Assembly: GCA_016713335.1 (NCBI GenBank) | Contig: JADJPH010000038.1 | Span: 1-64,000, forward strand | Direction of reading: 5' to 3' | From: Candidatus Fredericiella danica | Lineage (GTDB): Bacteria; Chloroflexota; Anaerolineae; Caldilineales; Caldilineaceae | Length of the DNA stretch: 64,000 nt | Part shown: piece by piece, positions 21,142 through 31,277 of the stretch | How positions within the stretch are numbered: the stretch's first letter is position 1 | Layout of the letters: every line of letters starts with the position of its first letter | Position numbers and translations under genes: made by a program | Notes under the pieces: generated by a model | Told to the model about the DNA's origin: nothing | The model's database searches: none | What the model saw: only the letters and a program-made list of their open reading frames with translations

Positions 21142-21513
21142 TTAGTGATGGCTGCAGCTCTCAGGCATCTCCTCGCCATCGTGACTCTTTGACGTCCGGA
21201 AGCTACTGCCACAACCACACGAACTGACCGCATTGGGGTTATCGATATGAAACCCACCCCCCATGAGATTGTCAACGTAGTCGATGCTGGCGCCGTCAAT
21301 GTAAAACAGGCTTGTCGGGTCAACAATGACTCGCAACCCATGCTGCTCATACACTTCGTCGCCCTCACGCGGTTCATCAAAGGTCATGCCATATTGCATA
21401 CCGCCACAGCCGCCCCCTTTGACGAAAACGCGCAGCGCGTGGCTTTCTTTCAGACCCTTCTGATCCATGACGCCGCCCAGTTTGTCGGCCGCCGAATCCG
21501 TTACCGTAATCAT
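21142..21513 (-). CDS. A-type Fe-S carrier (IscA/ErpA/HesB family)
   Basis: A 123-residue A-type carrier with the three conserved cluster-binding cysteines: Cys36 (GGGCGG), Cys99 and Cys101 (SSCGCGSSF). The start (MITVTDSAADKL) is typical. A His/Ser-rich tail follows the CGC motif. It passes 2Fe-2S or 4Fe-4S clusters to target proteins such as MoaA or the radical SAM enzymes nearby. It has its own terminator. Confidence 0.93.
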   Translation of the reverse strand: MITVTDSAADKLGGVMDQKGLKESHALRVFVKGGGCGGMQYGMTFDEPREGDEVYEQHGLRVIVDPTSLFYIDGASIDYVDNLMGGGFHIDNPNAVSSCGCGSSFRTSKSHDGEEMPESCSHH

Positions 21514-21603
21514 CCACCTATCTCCCTCTAATATTACTTGACCGAGTGCTATCCTACTTTATGCCATTCACTGATCGCCTTGCCGTCGCTGAGGCGCTTC
21601 TCC

Positions 21604-22692
21604 CTATCCACCGAGTTGATTCATCGACCGGTTGTCGGCGAATACGCCCTGCGCCAACCCGTGCCCCCAGGGCTTGTGGTAGGCGCCCGCCCGCATCAAC
21701 TCACGCATCTCCTCAAAGTCCGCCCCTGCGCGCAGCGGCGTCAATAAGTCTACTTCGTTGTCTCGCAACAGACAGAGGCGTAGCTTACCGTCTGCCGTCA
21801 AGCGGACGCGGCCACAGCCCTGGCAAAATGGTTCCGTTACGCTGCTAATGAAACCCAACGTCCCCAGGGCGCCCGGAATCCGGAATGGGCGGCTCGGGTC
21901 GACATAGTCGTAGCTTGCCTCCTCCAGCGGACCAAAGACCGCTTCGATTCGGGCTCGCATTTCTTGAAACGTCACCACGTTGCTTTGCTGAAAGTCGCTG
22001 ATCTCCCCAAACGGCATCATCTCGATAAAACGGACTTCCCATTCATTCTCGAGCGTCAGCCGGGCAAGATCGATCATATCTGCAGTATCGTTGAAATTCC
22101 GCACGACGACGCTATTAAGTTTCACCGGGCGCAATCCCGCCTCTTCAGCCGCCAGAATACTGCGCCAAACATCATCGATGGCCCCCCACCGCGTGATCTT
22201 GTTGAACTTCTCGGGGTTCAGCGTATCAATGCTGATGTTGACGCGTTTCAAACCGGCGGCAGCGAGCGGGCGCGCCAGTTTATCTAACAGCACACCGTTT
22301 GTCGTCATCGCAAGATCCGTGACGCCGGGCGTCTGCGCAATCGCGGCCACCCAATCCACCACGCCCGGACGAATACTTGGCTCGCCACCGGTCAACCGAA
22401 TCTTATTGACGCCCAGACTGGCGCCGCGGACTAGAAATAGAATTTCTTCATCCGACATCAGTTCATGCCGCGGCCGAAACTTCATTTGCTCCGGCATACA
22501 GTACACGCAACGCAAGTTGCATGCATCGGTCAGGCTGATACGCATGTAGTTGATACGACGCCCATAACTGTCATGCATCGTCTCGTTGGCATACGCACCT
22601 GGCAGCGCTGCCAGGTGTACTGCGCCGTACTCGTTCTCGATCAAATCAAGCTTGCCGATCACGATTCGCTCCGCCGTTGGGTATCCGCTCAT
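21604..22692 (-). CDS. moaA: GTP 3',8-cyclase MoaA
   Basis: MoaA is the radical SAM enzyme that starts molybdenum cofactor synthesis from GTP. The N-terminal cluster motif is CNLRCVYC; the C-terminal second cluster motif is FCQGCGRVRLTADGKLRLCL. The chain ends in the catalytically important double glycine (NQLGG). The normal start MHDSYGRRINYMRIS corresponds to an ATG at 22578. The open frame extends 38 codons further to 22692, and that extension has no family similarity. No other moa gene is in the window. Confidence 0.93.
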   Translation of the reverse strand: MSGYPTAERIVIGKLDLIENEYGAVHLAALPGAYANETMHDSYGRRINYMRISLTDACNLRCVYCMPEQMKFRPRHELMSDEEILFLVRGASLGVNKIRLTGGEPSIRPGVVDWVAAIAQTPGVTDLAMTTNGVLLDKLARPLAAAGLKRVNISIDTLNPEKFNKITRWGAIDDVWRSILAAEEAGLRPVKLNSVVVRNFNDTADMIDLARLTLENEWEVRFIEMMPFGEISDFQQSNVVTFQEMRARIEAVFGPLEEASYDYVDPSRPFRIPGALGTLGFISSVTEPFCQGCGRVRLTADGKLRLCLLRDNEVDLLTPLRAGADFEEMRELMRAGAYHKPWGHGLAQGVFADNRSMNQLGG

Positions 22693-22694
22693 CT

Positions 22695-23361
22695 CTAGCC
22701 GAACAAAAAGATTTCCTGACGGGATGCAGCGCCGTCAGCGACCTGATAGGTGCAACAGTTTGCATGCTCAGCCACTGAACGCACGCGTTGGCATTCTCGT
22801 CCCAGCAATTCATCGATCAAAGTCTGGTCCATCATGCAGAGTTCACGATGCTCACCCGAGACACCGCTGTACGGGCAATTATACTTATGCAGCAAATATG
22901 CGCCATCCGGCACATTGGGATCGGTCTCCCCAGCGCGCAAGATACCCACGCTGATTGAGGAAGTCAGTCACCCGGTCAAGTCGCTCCTCGATCGGTAGTT
23001 CCTGCAAACCATCCGTATTCAGTTCCTGCGCGATTTCATGCGCCATCGCTTGAAAAACGCAGCGAATCTGTTCTGGTGGCAAGATCTGCTTCATTTCGCG
23101 CACCAGACCCGCAGCGAGCGCGCTAAAGTTGTTGGGGAAGTACGCCGCCGCCTCCGCCGTAAGCACATAACATTGCTGGGGACGACCCACAGTGCCGTTT
23201 CGTTCGAGCCGGCCCACACGGATCAGATTGTCACCCTGCAAGATATCCAGATGATGGCGCACGGAAACCGGGGCCATATCCAGGCGTTCGGCAAGCTCCG
23301 CCACATTGGCGCCGCCAGTCTGCTTCAGAATTTCGAGGATCTGTTTCCGAACTGAATGCAC
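22695..23361 (-). CDS. SufR-like Fe-S-sensing HTH repressor (frameshifted)
   Basis: The N-terminal winged helix (VAELAERLDMAPVSVRHHL, RVGRLERNGTVGRPQQCYVLT) is of the DeoR/ArsR-like type seen in SufR. The C-terminal part has the cysteine pattern of Fe-S-binding SufR homologs (NCPYSG, ELCMMD, ANCCTYQ). The two parts are in different frames. Removing one C from the CCCC run at 22928-22931 joins RGYLARW to ETDPNVPDGAY and restores a roughly 222-residue protein. SufR represses Fe-S assembly operons in cyanobacteria and actinobacteria. Here it sits beside Fe-S carriers and radical SAM genes and has its own palindromic promoter. The GTG at 23361 is the likely start. Confidence 0.8.
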
Positions 23362-23419
23362 GTACTTAGCCCGCCCCCACGCAATACCGCCTGCTGCCGA
23401 AACTGTTCATCACCAACAT

Positions 23420-23474
23420 CTTATAACACACCCGCAGCCCTTCGTCAATTTTTATAAAACTGACCATAAAAATC
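23420..23474 (-). promoter_or_regulatory. Promoter with palindromic element (site A, sufR-like gene)
   Basis: On the minus strand: an element at 23444-23474 with an inverted repeat (ATTTTTAT / ATAAAAAT), abutting the -35 box TTGACG (23443-23448), then 17 bp and the -10 box TATAAG (23420-23425). Transcription would start near 23413, about 50 nt before the regulator's GTG. The palindrome is a candidate autoregulatory operator. Confidence 0.75.
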
Positions 23475-23783
23475 TAGCTGGCAAAATTACGCGGCCCGAC
23501 CGGCATGGCTTTCACCCCAATCAACTGCGTGGCGCAGACCGCCCCCATGTCAGTGAGCAGCAACGTGGCCGTCGGAAACTTCATGTTACTGGCGACCAGG
23601 CTCCACTCTTCGAGGTTTTGCCACTGCGCGGCCATCGACTTCTGTGAGCGCACCGGAATCCAACGCAACCAACCGATAACACTTGTCGCCGTCCAACGTG
23701 CGCTGCACCTGTAACCTGCTGCCGGCGTACATCGCCGCAAGGATCTGCCGGTGGGCAGCCGAAAGCTGTGCGAGCCTCACCAT
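23474..23783 (-). CDS. Hypothetical protein (frameshifted)
   Basis: This small gene of about 100 codons follows the 68-residue gene by a few bases. It begins VRLAQLSAAHRQILAAMYAG and appears to end MGAVCATQLIGVKAMPVGPR. The first and last parts are in different frames, with a switch near 23620-23640, where QWQNLEEWSLVASN should continue the upstream part. I recognise no domain; two cysteines are present. It is the third gene of the radical SAM operon starting at 25407. Confidence 0.5.
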
Positions 23784-23790
23784 CACGCTT

Positions 23791-23997
23791 TTACCCGAGA
23801 TCAGACACGTATTGCTGCAACTCACGCTGGTTGATTTTGAGATACTGATCCGTCAGGATCTCGCTCATCTCAGGCTCGCTAAGACGCATGCGCAAAATCT
23901 CCAATGCGTCCTCGGGCGATTGGCCATAGGCAAGCTTGCGCTTACCATTCTTCAGCGAAAATAAATACATGAAATGTGGATTCGAGAAGCTGCTCAT
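23791..23997 (-). CDS. Small conserved-looking protein in the radical SAM operon
   Basis: A 68-residue acidic-to-neutral protein. An aromatic, lysine-rich start (PHFMYLFSLKNGKRKLAYG) is followed by an amphipathic helix segment (PEDALEILRMRLSEPEMSEIL). It has no cysteine and no signal peptide. It begins 3 bp after the stop of the upstream radical SAM gene, so it is surely co-transcribed. It could be a partner subunit or a substrate of that enzyme; the absence of a typical leader/core arrangement makes a RiPP precursor less likely. Confidence 0.6.
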   Translation of the reverse strand: MSSFSNPHFMYLFSLKNGKRKLAYGQSPEDALEILRMRLSEPEMSEILTDQYLKINQRELQQYVSDLG

Positions 23998-24000
23998 CTG

Positions 24001-25407
24001 CTACGCCTTCGCCAATGCGCCGCGATAGACCGCGGCGCCAGGTCCTTCCACATCGAGACCGCGGTTGATCTCTGCATCGTATTTCCCGGCGAGCAACTCA
24101 CGGTAAAACGCATAGTCAACGCCCACAACCTTCTCGTCATCTGGAAAGCGATGATAGTTGTCTTTTGACATCTTGCTCTTGCCTTCAGCAATGAGTTGAA
24201 AACCGAGCGCAGACCCAGGGTAGGGGGCATAGTAGGAAATCGAAGGAAAGACGCGTTTCATGCGTTTCAACATTCGCATCGTCTTGAAAGCATCTTCATG
24301 CGTCTCTCCAGGAATGCCCAGCATGATGTTGGACCAGAATTTGGGAGGTTGTTCACCTTTTGCCTCCAACTGATCGCCAAGCCGGTTGAGCAGATCGATC
24401 GCAAAGTAGTTGTCTTCCTCGGTGCACTCCTTGTTCAAGAGGCGGAGCACCCGATCGCTGCCGGACTCGAAGCCAATCGAAATCGTCCGCCAGTTCGTTT
24501 CAACCACCAACGCCTCGAACAGATCCGGCCATTGCCGGACGGTGTCGGACCGGCCCGCAGCCCAATAGGCCCACCGCTTTGTCAAACGTGGATATTTCTC
24601 AATCCATTCTTTCAACCACTTTGGATTCTGAAAGAACATCGAATCATGGATGACAACCGAACCAACACCATATTTCCGATCCAGGTAGTTCAATTCGTCG
24701 ATCACCTGGTCCACGGGCTTGCGCCCCATATTCGGAATGTACGAATTTTCGTTGCAGAAAACGCACTGCCAGGGGCAAACGCGGCTGGTGATGATCGTCG
24801 CCACTGGTCCAGGTCCCCAGCCACAGGCCGGCTCCAGCGGCCACTTCCACTGCCAACGCCGCTTCATTTGCCAACCAACCGGCTTAGGCCACAACTCCCG
24901 ATCCATCATGGGCCATTCCGCCATCGATTTGGCGCCGACGCCCTTGACCATGCGCGGAAAGGCTGCGGGGTCGCGCGCCAGTTCCACAATGGTCTCTTCG
25001 CCGGGACCCTGGACAATGTGATCAAATTCGGGGATGGCCTCCATTTCGTCCGGAGCCACCGTGGCGTGCATGCCTCCGGCCAGGACAATCCCGTGCGGAT
25101 TGACCTGCTTAAAGATCTGTGCAGCCTTGTACCCGGTCGGGAAGGTGTAACTGCGCACATTCATGATGAGCATTTCATAGCCTTGCATCTGCTTGGCCAA
25201 CTGCTCCCATTGGGTGACTGCCCGGGTCGAAACCAGATCAGTTTGGAGACCCTGCTGGTGCATAATCGTCCGCAACAGCCCAAGACCGTGATCCTGCCAC
25301 TGCTCGTGTGGCCCACTCGGATTGACGAGGTCGCCAAGGTCGCCAAGGTCGACCCACAAAATTTTACTGGTGGGCTGCTTCTTCACCCAGGGCCAGGATA
25401 TCGACAC
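24001..25407 (-). CDS. B12-binding radical SAM protein (third type)
   Basis: A 468-residue protein with an N-terminal cobalamin-binding-like domain (HGIVLAGGMHATVAPDEM) and a radical SAM core (CPWQCVFCNEN, ISIGFESGSDRVL, LGIPGETHEDA). It is more divergent than the pair at 16674 and 18266. The start is the GTG at 25407, seven bases after GGAGG. The open frame extends further, but that region contains the -10 box. It heads an operon with two small genes. The substrate is unknown. Confidence 0.87.
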   Translation of the reverse strand: MSISWPWVKKQPTSKILWVDLGDLGDLVNPSGPHEQWQDHGLGLLRTIMHQQGLQTDLVSTRAVTQWEQLAKQMQGYEMLIMNVRSYTFPTGYKAAQIFKQVNPHGIVLAGGMHATVAPDEMEAIPEFDHIVQGPGEETIVELARDPAAFPRMVKGVGAKSMAEWPMMDRELWPKPVGWQMKRRWQWKWPLEPACGWGPGPVATIITSRVCPWQCVFCNENSYIPNMGRKPVDQVIDELNYLDRKYGVGSVVIHDSMFFQNPKWLKEWIEKYPRLTKRWAYWAAGRSDTVRQWPDLFEALVVETNWRTISIGFESGSDRVLRLLNKECTEEDNYFAIDLLNRLGDQLEAKGEQPPKFWSNIMLGIPGETHEDAFKTMRMLKRMKRVFPSISYYAPYPGSALGFQLIAEGKSKMSKDNYHRFPDDEKVVGVDYAFYRELLAGKYDAEINRGLDVEGPGAAVYRGALAKA

Positions 25408-25499
25408 AATCGAACCTCCGATTCGTTCCGCTCGGCGCCACCGCCCAATACCTGAGCGCGCCAATTTGCTGGTTGTGCAGCCGTCTGCACATCCGCGGC

Positions 25500-25554
25500 A
25501 GTATAGCACGCCCCACGATCCCCGTCAATTATTATGAAAACCGTGATAAAATTC
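25500..25554 (-). promoter_or_regulatory. Promoter with palindromic element (site B, radical SAM operon)
   Basis: On the minus strand: an A/T-rich element at 25524-25554, 22 of 31 positions identical to site A. It overlaps the -35 box TTGACG (25523-25528), followed by 17 bp and the -10 box TATACT (25500-25505). Transcription would start near 25493 and give a leader of about 85 nt. Confidence 0.75.
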
Positions 25555-25555
25555 T

Positions 25556-25660
25556 TCCCTCCGTCTCCCCGTCTCCCTGTCTCCCTGTCTCTTTGTCCTT
25601 CTCTCCACCTCCGCGCCCTCCGCGTTTCCGCGTTGGATCTTTCCCTCCCCGCGCCAACTA
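25556..25660. repeat. CCGTCTC/CCTGTCT repeats in the 292-bp intergenic remainder
   Basis: Between site B and the STAND gene lie degenerate GTCTCCCTGTCTC units (25556-25596), then a CCTCCGCG / TTTCCGCGTT stretch (25604-25640) of the kind often scattered between genes in cyanobacteria and Chloroflexota. From 25660 to 25846 I see nothing definite apart from a CGGAGATAG ribosome site before the next ATG. Confidence 0.65.
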
Positions 25661-25846
25661 CCCGCAGGCGCTGAGAAAGCGCGGAAAGCGAAGTGAGAGT
25701 CGATTTACGCGCCCCGCTCTTTCTTGCACGCCACCTGAAGATCATTGTAAACTACTCACGCCACGGTCTAGCGCTCCACACCTCCACGGATCGTAGCCAA
25801 TCTACGCTCTTCTCAGCATCCCGATCTAAACCACCGGAGATAGACC

Positions 25847-27259
25847 ATGCCTGACGATCTGAGAATTCGATCCGATATGGGGCGCCTGTTGCATGCCGTG
25901 TTGCGCCATTGGCGTAACGAGGAACGTTCTCACAAGTTACTTTCGGAACTCCTACTCTATCGACCCGCGGTCCGTGCTGCCGGAGGCCCTCAACATGCCG
26001 CACGGTACCTGCTTGAGCAGGCGCTGGCTGAACTCGGCAAGTTACACCCAAGCGACGCGCAGTTGCTCGAAATGCGCTACTGGGACGGGCTCGGGGTTGA
26101 GCAGGTGGCGAACCTGTATGGTTATGCGGAAAGCACCATCTATGGCCGCCAAAGCCTGGCCTTCGAACGGTTGTCGGCCCTCGTGGAAGATCGTGAACAA
26201 AATGCCTGGCGCAACCGTGAGCGCCATGTAGAGCACCGCATGCAAGTGCCATACAGCGACAAACTGGTTGGGGTTGAACACGAAATCAGCACGATCGGCG
26301 CGCTACTCAGCGCCCCCACCGGCCCCTGGATCGTCGCCCTTGAAGGGATCGGCGGCATTGGCAAGACCACGCTCGCCGCACAACTGGTCAGGCGCCTCTA
26401 TGCCCGCACCGATTTTGAGGATTTTGCCTGGGTGAGCGCACAGCCGCGAGCACTTGACGTCGCTGGCTGCATCCAGGGCAAACCCTGCCCGACCCTCTCC
26501 GCACAGGGCCTCGTGGACAGCCTGGTCACACAACTCATGCCCGATACCGCCGGAGCACTCCTGGCTGCTCCTGAGAAGGCGCTACAAGCACTCGAGGAAC
26601 GGCTAAAGTGGGCGCCGCACCTGATCATTATCGACAACCTCGAAACCGTCGCGGACATCGATGCCCTCATGCCCAAAATCGAAGGTCTCATCAACCCGTC
26701 CAAGTTTCTGTTGACCTCCCGCCGCCGGGTCACGCAACATGCCGTCTTTAACCACACCATGCGCGAACTCACTTTCCAGGAGGCCTGCACGTTGGTCCGC
26801 AGTGAGGCGGCATTACGCAACCTGCAGGCACTGGTGGTTGCGTCCGATGACGACCTTGCGCCAATTTACGAGACGGTCGGCGGGAATCCACTCGCCCTGC
26901 TTCTAATCACCGGTCAGACCTATCTACGCCCGCTGAGATCCATTATTGCCGATCTGAGAGAAGCGAAGGGCGTCGCGATTGACAACCTCTATACATTCAT
27001 CTACCGAGATGCCTGGGAACATCTCTCTGAGTCGGCACGCCGCGTACTGCTTGCGATGCCGCTGGCGCCGGTGCAGGGCGAAGGGCCAGAATATCTTGCC
27101 ACCATCTGCGAACTCGCGACGCCTGAAGTCGTATCTGCCTTGCGCGACCTCACGACGCAAAGCCTGGTTCAAGTCTACGGCGATCTCAACCAGCGCCGGT
27201 TCAAGATTCACAGCCTGACGCGCACTTTCTTATTACAACAGGTGCTGGCATGGACATGA
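25847..27259 (+). CDS. STAND NTPase (NB-ARC-like) with sigma-region-4-like HTH
   Basis: A 470-residue signalling ATPase. Residues about 64-112 form a helix-turn-helix resembling sigma factor region 4 (LLEMRYWDGLGVEQVANLYG). The NTPase domain follows: Walker A GIGGIGKTT at 167-175, Walker B LIIIDNLE near 258-265, a TSRRR sensor and a GGNPLALLL motif as in NB-ARC/STAND proteins. A winged-helix region ends the chain (KIHSLTRTFLLQQVL). The helical repeats that usually follow are encoded by the next gene, whose ATG lies inside this one (ATGGACATGA, 10-nt overlap). STAND proteins act as ligand-triggered switches; target and ligand are not visible. Confidence 0.82.
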   Translation: MPDDLRIRSDMGRLLHAVLRHWRNEERSHKLLSELLLYRPAVRAAGGPQHAARYLLEQALAELGKLHPSDAQLLEMRYWDGLGVEQVANLYGYAESTIYGRQSLAFERLSALVEDREQNAWRNRERHVEHRMQVPYSDKLVGVEHEISTIGALLSAPTGPWIVALEGIGGIGKTTLAAQLVRRLYARTDFEDFAWVSAQPRALDVAGCIQGKPCPTLSAQGLVDSLVTQLMPDTAGALLAAPEKALQALEERLKWAPHLIIIDNLETVADIDALMPKIEGLINPSKFLLTSRRRVTQHAVFNHTMRELTFQEACTLVRSEAALRNLQALVVASDDDLAPIYETVGGNPLALLLITGQTYLRPLRSIIADLREAKGVAIDNLYTFIYRDAWEHLSESARRVLLAMPLAPVQGEGPEYLATICELATPEVVSALRDLTTQSLVQVYGDLNQRRFKIHSLTRTFLLQQVLAWT

Positions 27260-28468
27260 TCGCAGAGGTACCCTCCACGATGTACGCTCCCACACCAATT
27301 GATGGCAGCAGGACGCTATTCTGCACTTATGTGATGCGCAGCCTTCGCGCGGCGCTGGCGGTGGCCTCAGAACAGTCAACGCCACTGTCCGATGCGCTGT
27401 CTGCGCGCTATAGCGCCATTCTTGGTTTTGCACTAAAGATGCCTGAAGCCTGGCCTGAAGTGCGCGCCCTGCTACGGAACATCGCCACGCCGGTGTTACT
27501 AAGCGGAACATGCGAGGGCTGGGCCGAGGTGTTCGAGACCGCGGTGCAGATGGCCACACAACCGGGATGAAGCGGCAACCGCAGCCTGGCTCCATCTCGA
27601 ACGTGGGCGCCAACTGCTCCTTACCGAGCACACGCCCGAGGCGCAAGTGCATTTTGAACAGGCGCGCCACTTCGCCGAACGGGCTGAGGATCGGGCAATC
27701 TTATTCCGTGCCACCGAGCGACTTGCCTATGCGCACGTTGTGTGCGGCCAATTCGACAGTGCGCGCACGCTCGCGACCGGCGCCCTATCGCTTGCGCCAC
27801 CCGGTGGCGTGGACCGGGCGCTGCTCTACCACACACTTGGTTACCTGGCAACCCAGGAAACAGAGTACACAACCGCAATTGAACGATATTCCACGGCGCT
27901 TCACCTGCGCGAGGCCGCCGGCGCCACCCCTTGCTGCCGCCAAAACCCTGCGCGACATTGGCGTCGCCTATGCCTGCATGGAAGATTATGAAAGGGCAAA
28001 GACAGCCTTTGACGGCGCCCTTACTGACTTCGCCCGCTTTGACGACCAATATGACTGGGCAATGACGCTCATGGATCTTGGCGTCGTCTTCCTTGAACTG
28101 GGCGACCCGGCACGGTCATTGACCTGCCTTGATCGTGCAGAACCTATCTTCGTGACCATGCGATCCAGGTGTCAACTAGCACGCCTCTACAACAACCGTG
28201 GCCGAACACAACACGCGTTGGGGCTGTACGACAATGCCGCTGAGTCACTGGAAGTCAGTCTCACTGGGGCCGCACCGCTGGCGCCACATTTGAAGTCGCC
28301 AATACGTTGGATAGTCTTGCGACGCTTTATCTTCAACAGGGCCAGGCGGCACGTGCAATCGCCACCTGGTGCGCTGCACAGGACGAGTTACATAAACTGC
28401 AGAACCCGGCCGGCTATCTAGAAAACCGCATCCGTCAAGGTCTTCAGGCGGCATCAGCGGCCCCTTAA
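27250..28468 (+). pseudogene. TPR-repeat partner of the STAND NTPase (multiply frameshifted)
   Basis: The product is recovered only by joining four frames: 27250-27560, about 27560-27925, 27925-28265 and 28265-28468. The joined protein of about 405 residues is a TPR-type alpha-solenoid (AYACMEDYERAKTAFDGAL, LYNNRGRTQHALGLYDNAAE, LDSLATLYLQQGQAARAIA). It would be the sensing half of the STAND pair. One break, at the CCCC run near 27925-27928, is fixed by removing one C; the others are less clear. The number of breaks leaves both decay and poor sequence possible. Confidence 0.7.
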
Positions 28469-28498
28469 TGCGATAATGCCCGTGCAATTTCCGGAAAG

Positions 28499-28527
28499 TT
28501 GCATTCCGCCTGTCCATCATGTAGAAT
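28499..28527 (+). promoter_or_regulatory. Sigma-70-type promoter of the nuo operon
   Basis: A -35 box TTGCAT (28499-28504), 17 bp, and a -10 box TAGAAT (28522-28527). The predicted start is about 37 nt before the nuoB ATG. No palindromic element like those of sites A-C lies upstream. Confidence 0.65.
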
Positions 28528-28571
28528 TTTGCACAATCGCAAAGTATCTGCAAAAAAGGGAATCAGGACCT

Positions 28572-29357
28572 ATGGCATCAACCGCGGTGACTGACTTCAA
28601 AGGCCTTAAGCAGGAGCAGGTCAAGGAATTCCTGCATGACTCAATTCAGGTGCCTGAGGACTTACAAGCCAATGTGCTTGTAACAAGCCTTGACAAGGTG
28701 TACAACTGGAGCCGGAGCGTCAGCATGTGGCCGCTCCTATTTGGCCTTGCGTGCTGTGCAATCGAAATGATTGCAACCGCCGCCAGCCGGTATGACCTGG
28801 CGCGGTTCGGCATGGAGGTGATGCGCCCCAGCCCACGCCAGAGCGACCTGATGATTGTCTCCGGCACCGTGACCAAGAAGATGGTGCCTGCGATCGTGCG
28901 CATTTACAACCAGATGGCAGAGCCACGCTACGTGCTTGCGATGGGCGCGTGCGCGACAGGTGGCGGCCCATTCAAAGAAGGCTATTCGGTTGTCTCCGGC
29001 ATCGATAAATATATCCCGGTCGATGTGTATGTACCCGGTTGCCCGCCCACCCCAGAAGCGCTGATCTACGGCATTCTGCGGTTGCATGCAAAAGTCGAAC
29101 GCCAAAGCATTCTGTCGGTGCCGTGGTACCGCAAGAATGCCAGCGAGTTCATCCCAGTGCCGATTCTGGGGCCGGACATCTTCGACCCGCGCAAAGTTCA
29201 AATCATCAGAGATACGACGTTAGGCGCTGGCGCAGTAGGACAGGTCAGCGGCGGCGACAATCGCGCCGCACTGCAGCCAGTGCCGATTCCTGAAGATGTT
29301 AAGGCGCGCATTCGCGCCGCGGAAGCCAAATACCGGGCGATGAAACAGCCAGCCTAG
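28572..29357 (+). CDS. nuoB: NADH-quinone oxidoreductase subunit B
   Basis: NuoB carries cluster N2, the last Fe-S centre before quinone in complex I. The cluster ligands are Cys61-Cys62 (LACCAIEM), the Cys of GACATGGG and the Cys of VPGCPPTPEA. At 261 residues it is longer than the usual 160-220, because of an extra C-terminal tail after about residue 200 rich in Pro, Ala and Lys. It is the first gene of the B-CD-I unit; nuoA is absent upstream. Confidence 0.95.
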   Translation: MASTAVTDFKGLKQEQVKEFLHDSIQVPEDLQANVLVTSLDKVYNWSRSVSMWPLLFGLACCAIEMIATAASRYDLARFGMEVMRPSPRQSDLMIVSGTVTKKMVPAIVRIYNQMAEPRYVLAMGACATGGGPFKEGYSVVSGIDKYIPVDVYVPGCPPTPEALIYGILRLHAKVERQSILSVPWYRKNASEFIPVPILGPDIFDPRKVQIIRDTTLGAGAVGQVSGGDNRAALQPVPIPEDVKARIRAAEAKYRAMKQPA

Positions 29358-29397
29358 TCTGCTCCGGATTTTCCATTGCTAGTGTGGGAGTTCTTCC

Positions 29398-31184
<1,787 letters not shown>

Positions 31185-31277
31185 GGATTCTCCCTGGTTA
31201 CGCTGGGTTGCAATGCAACGCCAGACGATGGCCATAAGGTCTCGATTGAAGAGCCCTAATTGATTGCCGGAGGAACA

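Noticed and set aside
23791..23997. RiPP precursor peptide for the neighbouring radical SAM enzyme
   Set aside because: No leader/core pattern, no Cys/Ser/Thr-rich core and no peptidase or exporter nearby; kept only as a weak option.
24196..25455. Plus-strand open frame (419 codons) opposite the third B12 radical SAM gene
   Set aside because: It is antisense to the CPWQCVFC motif and SAM-binding segments; composition reflects the opposite gene.
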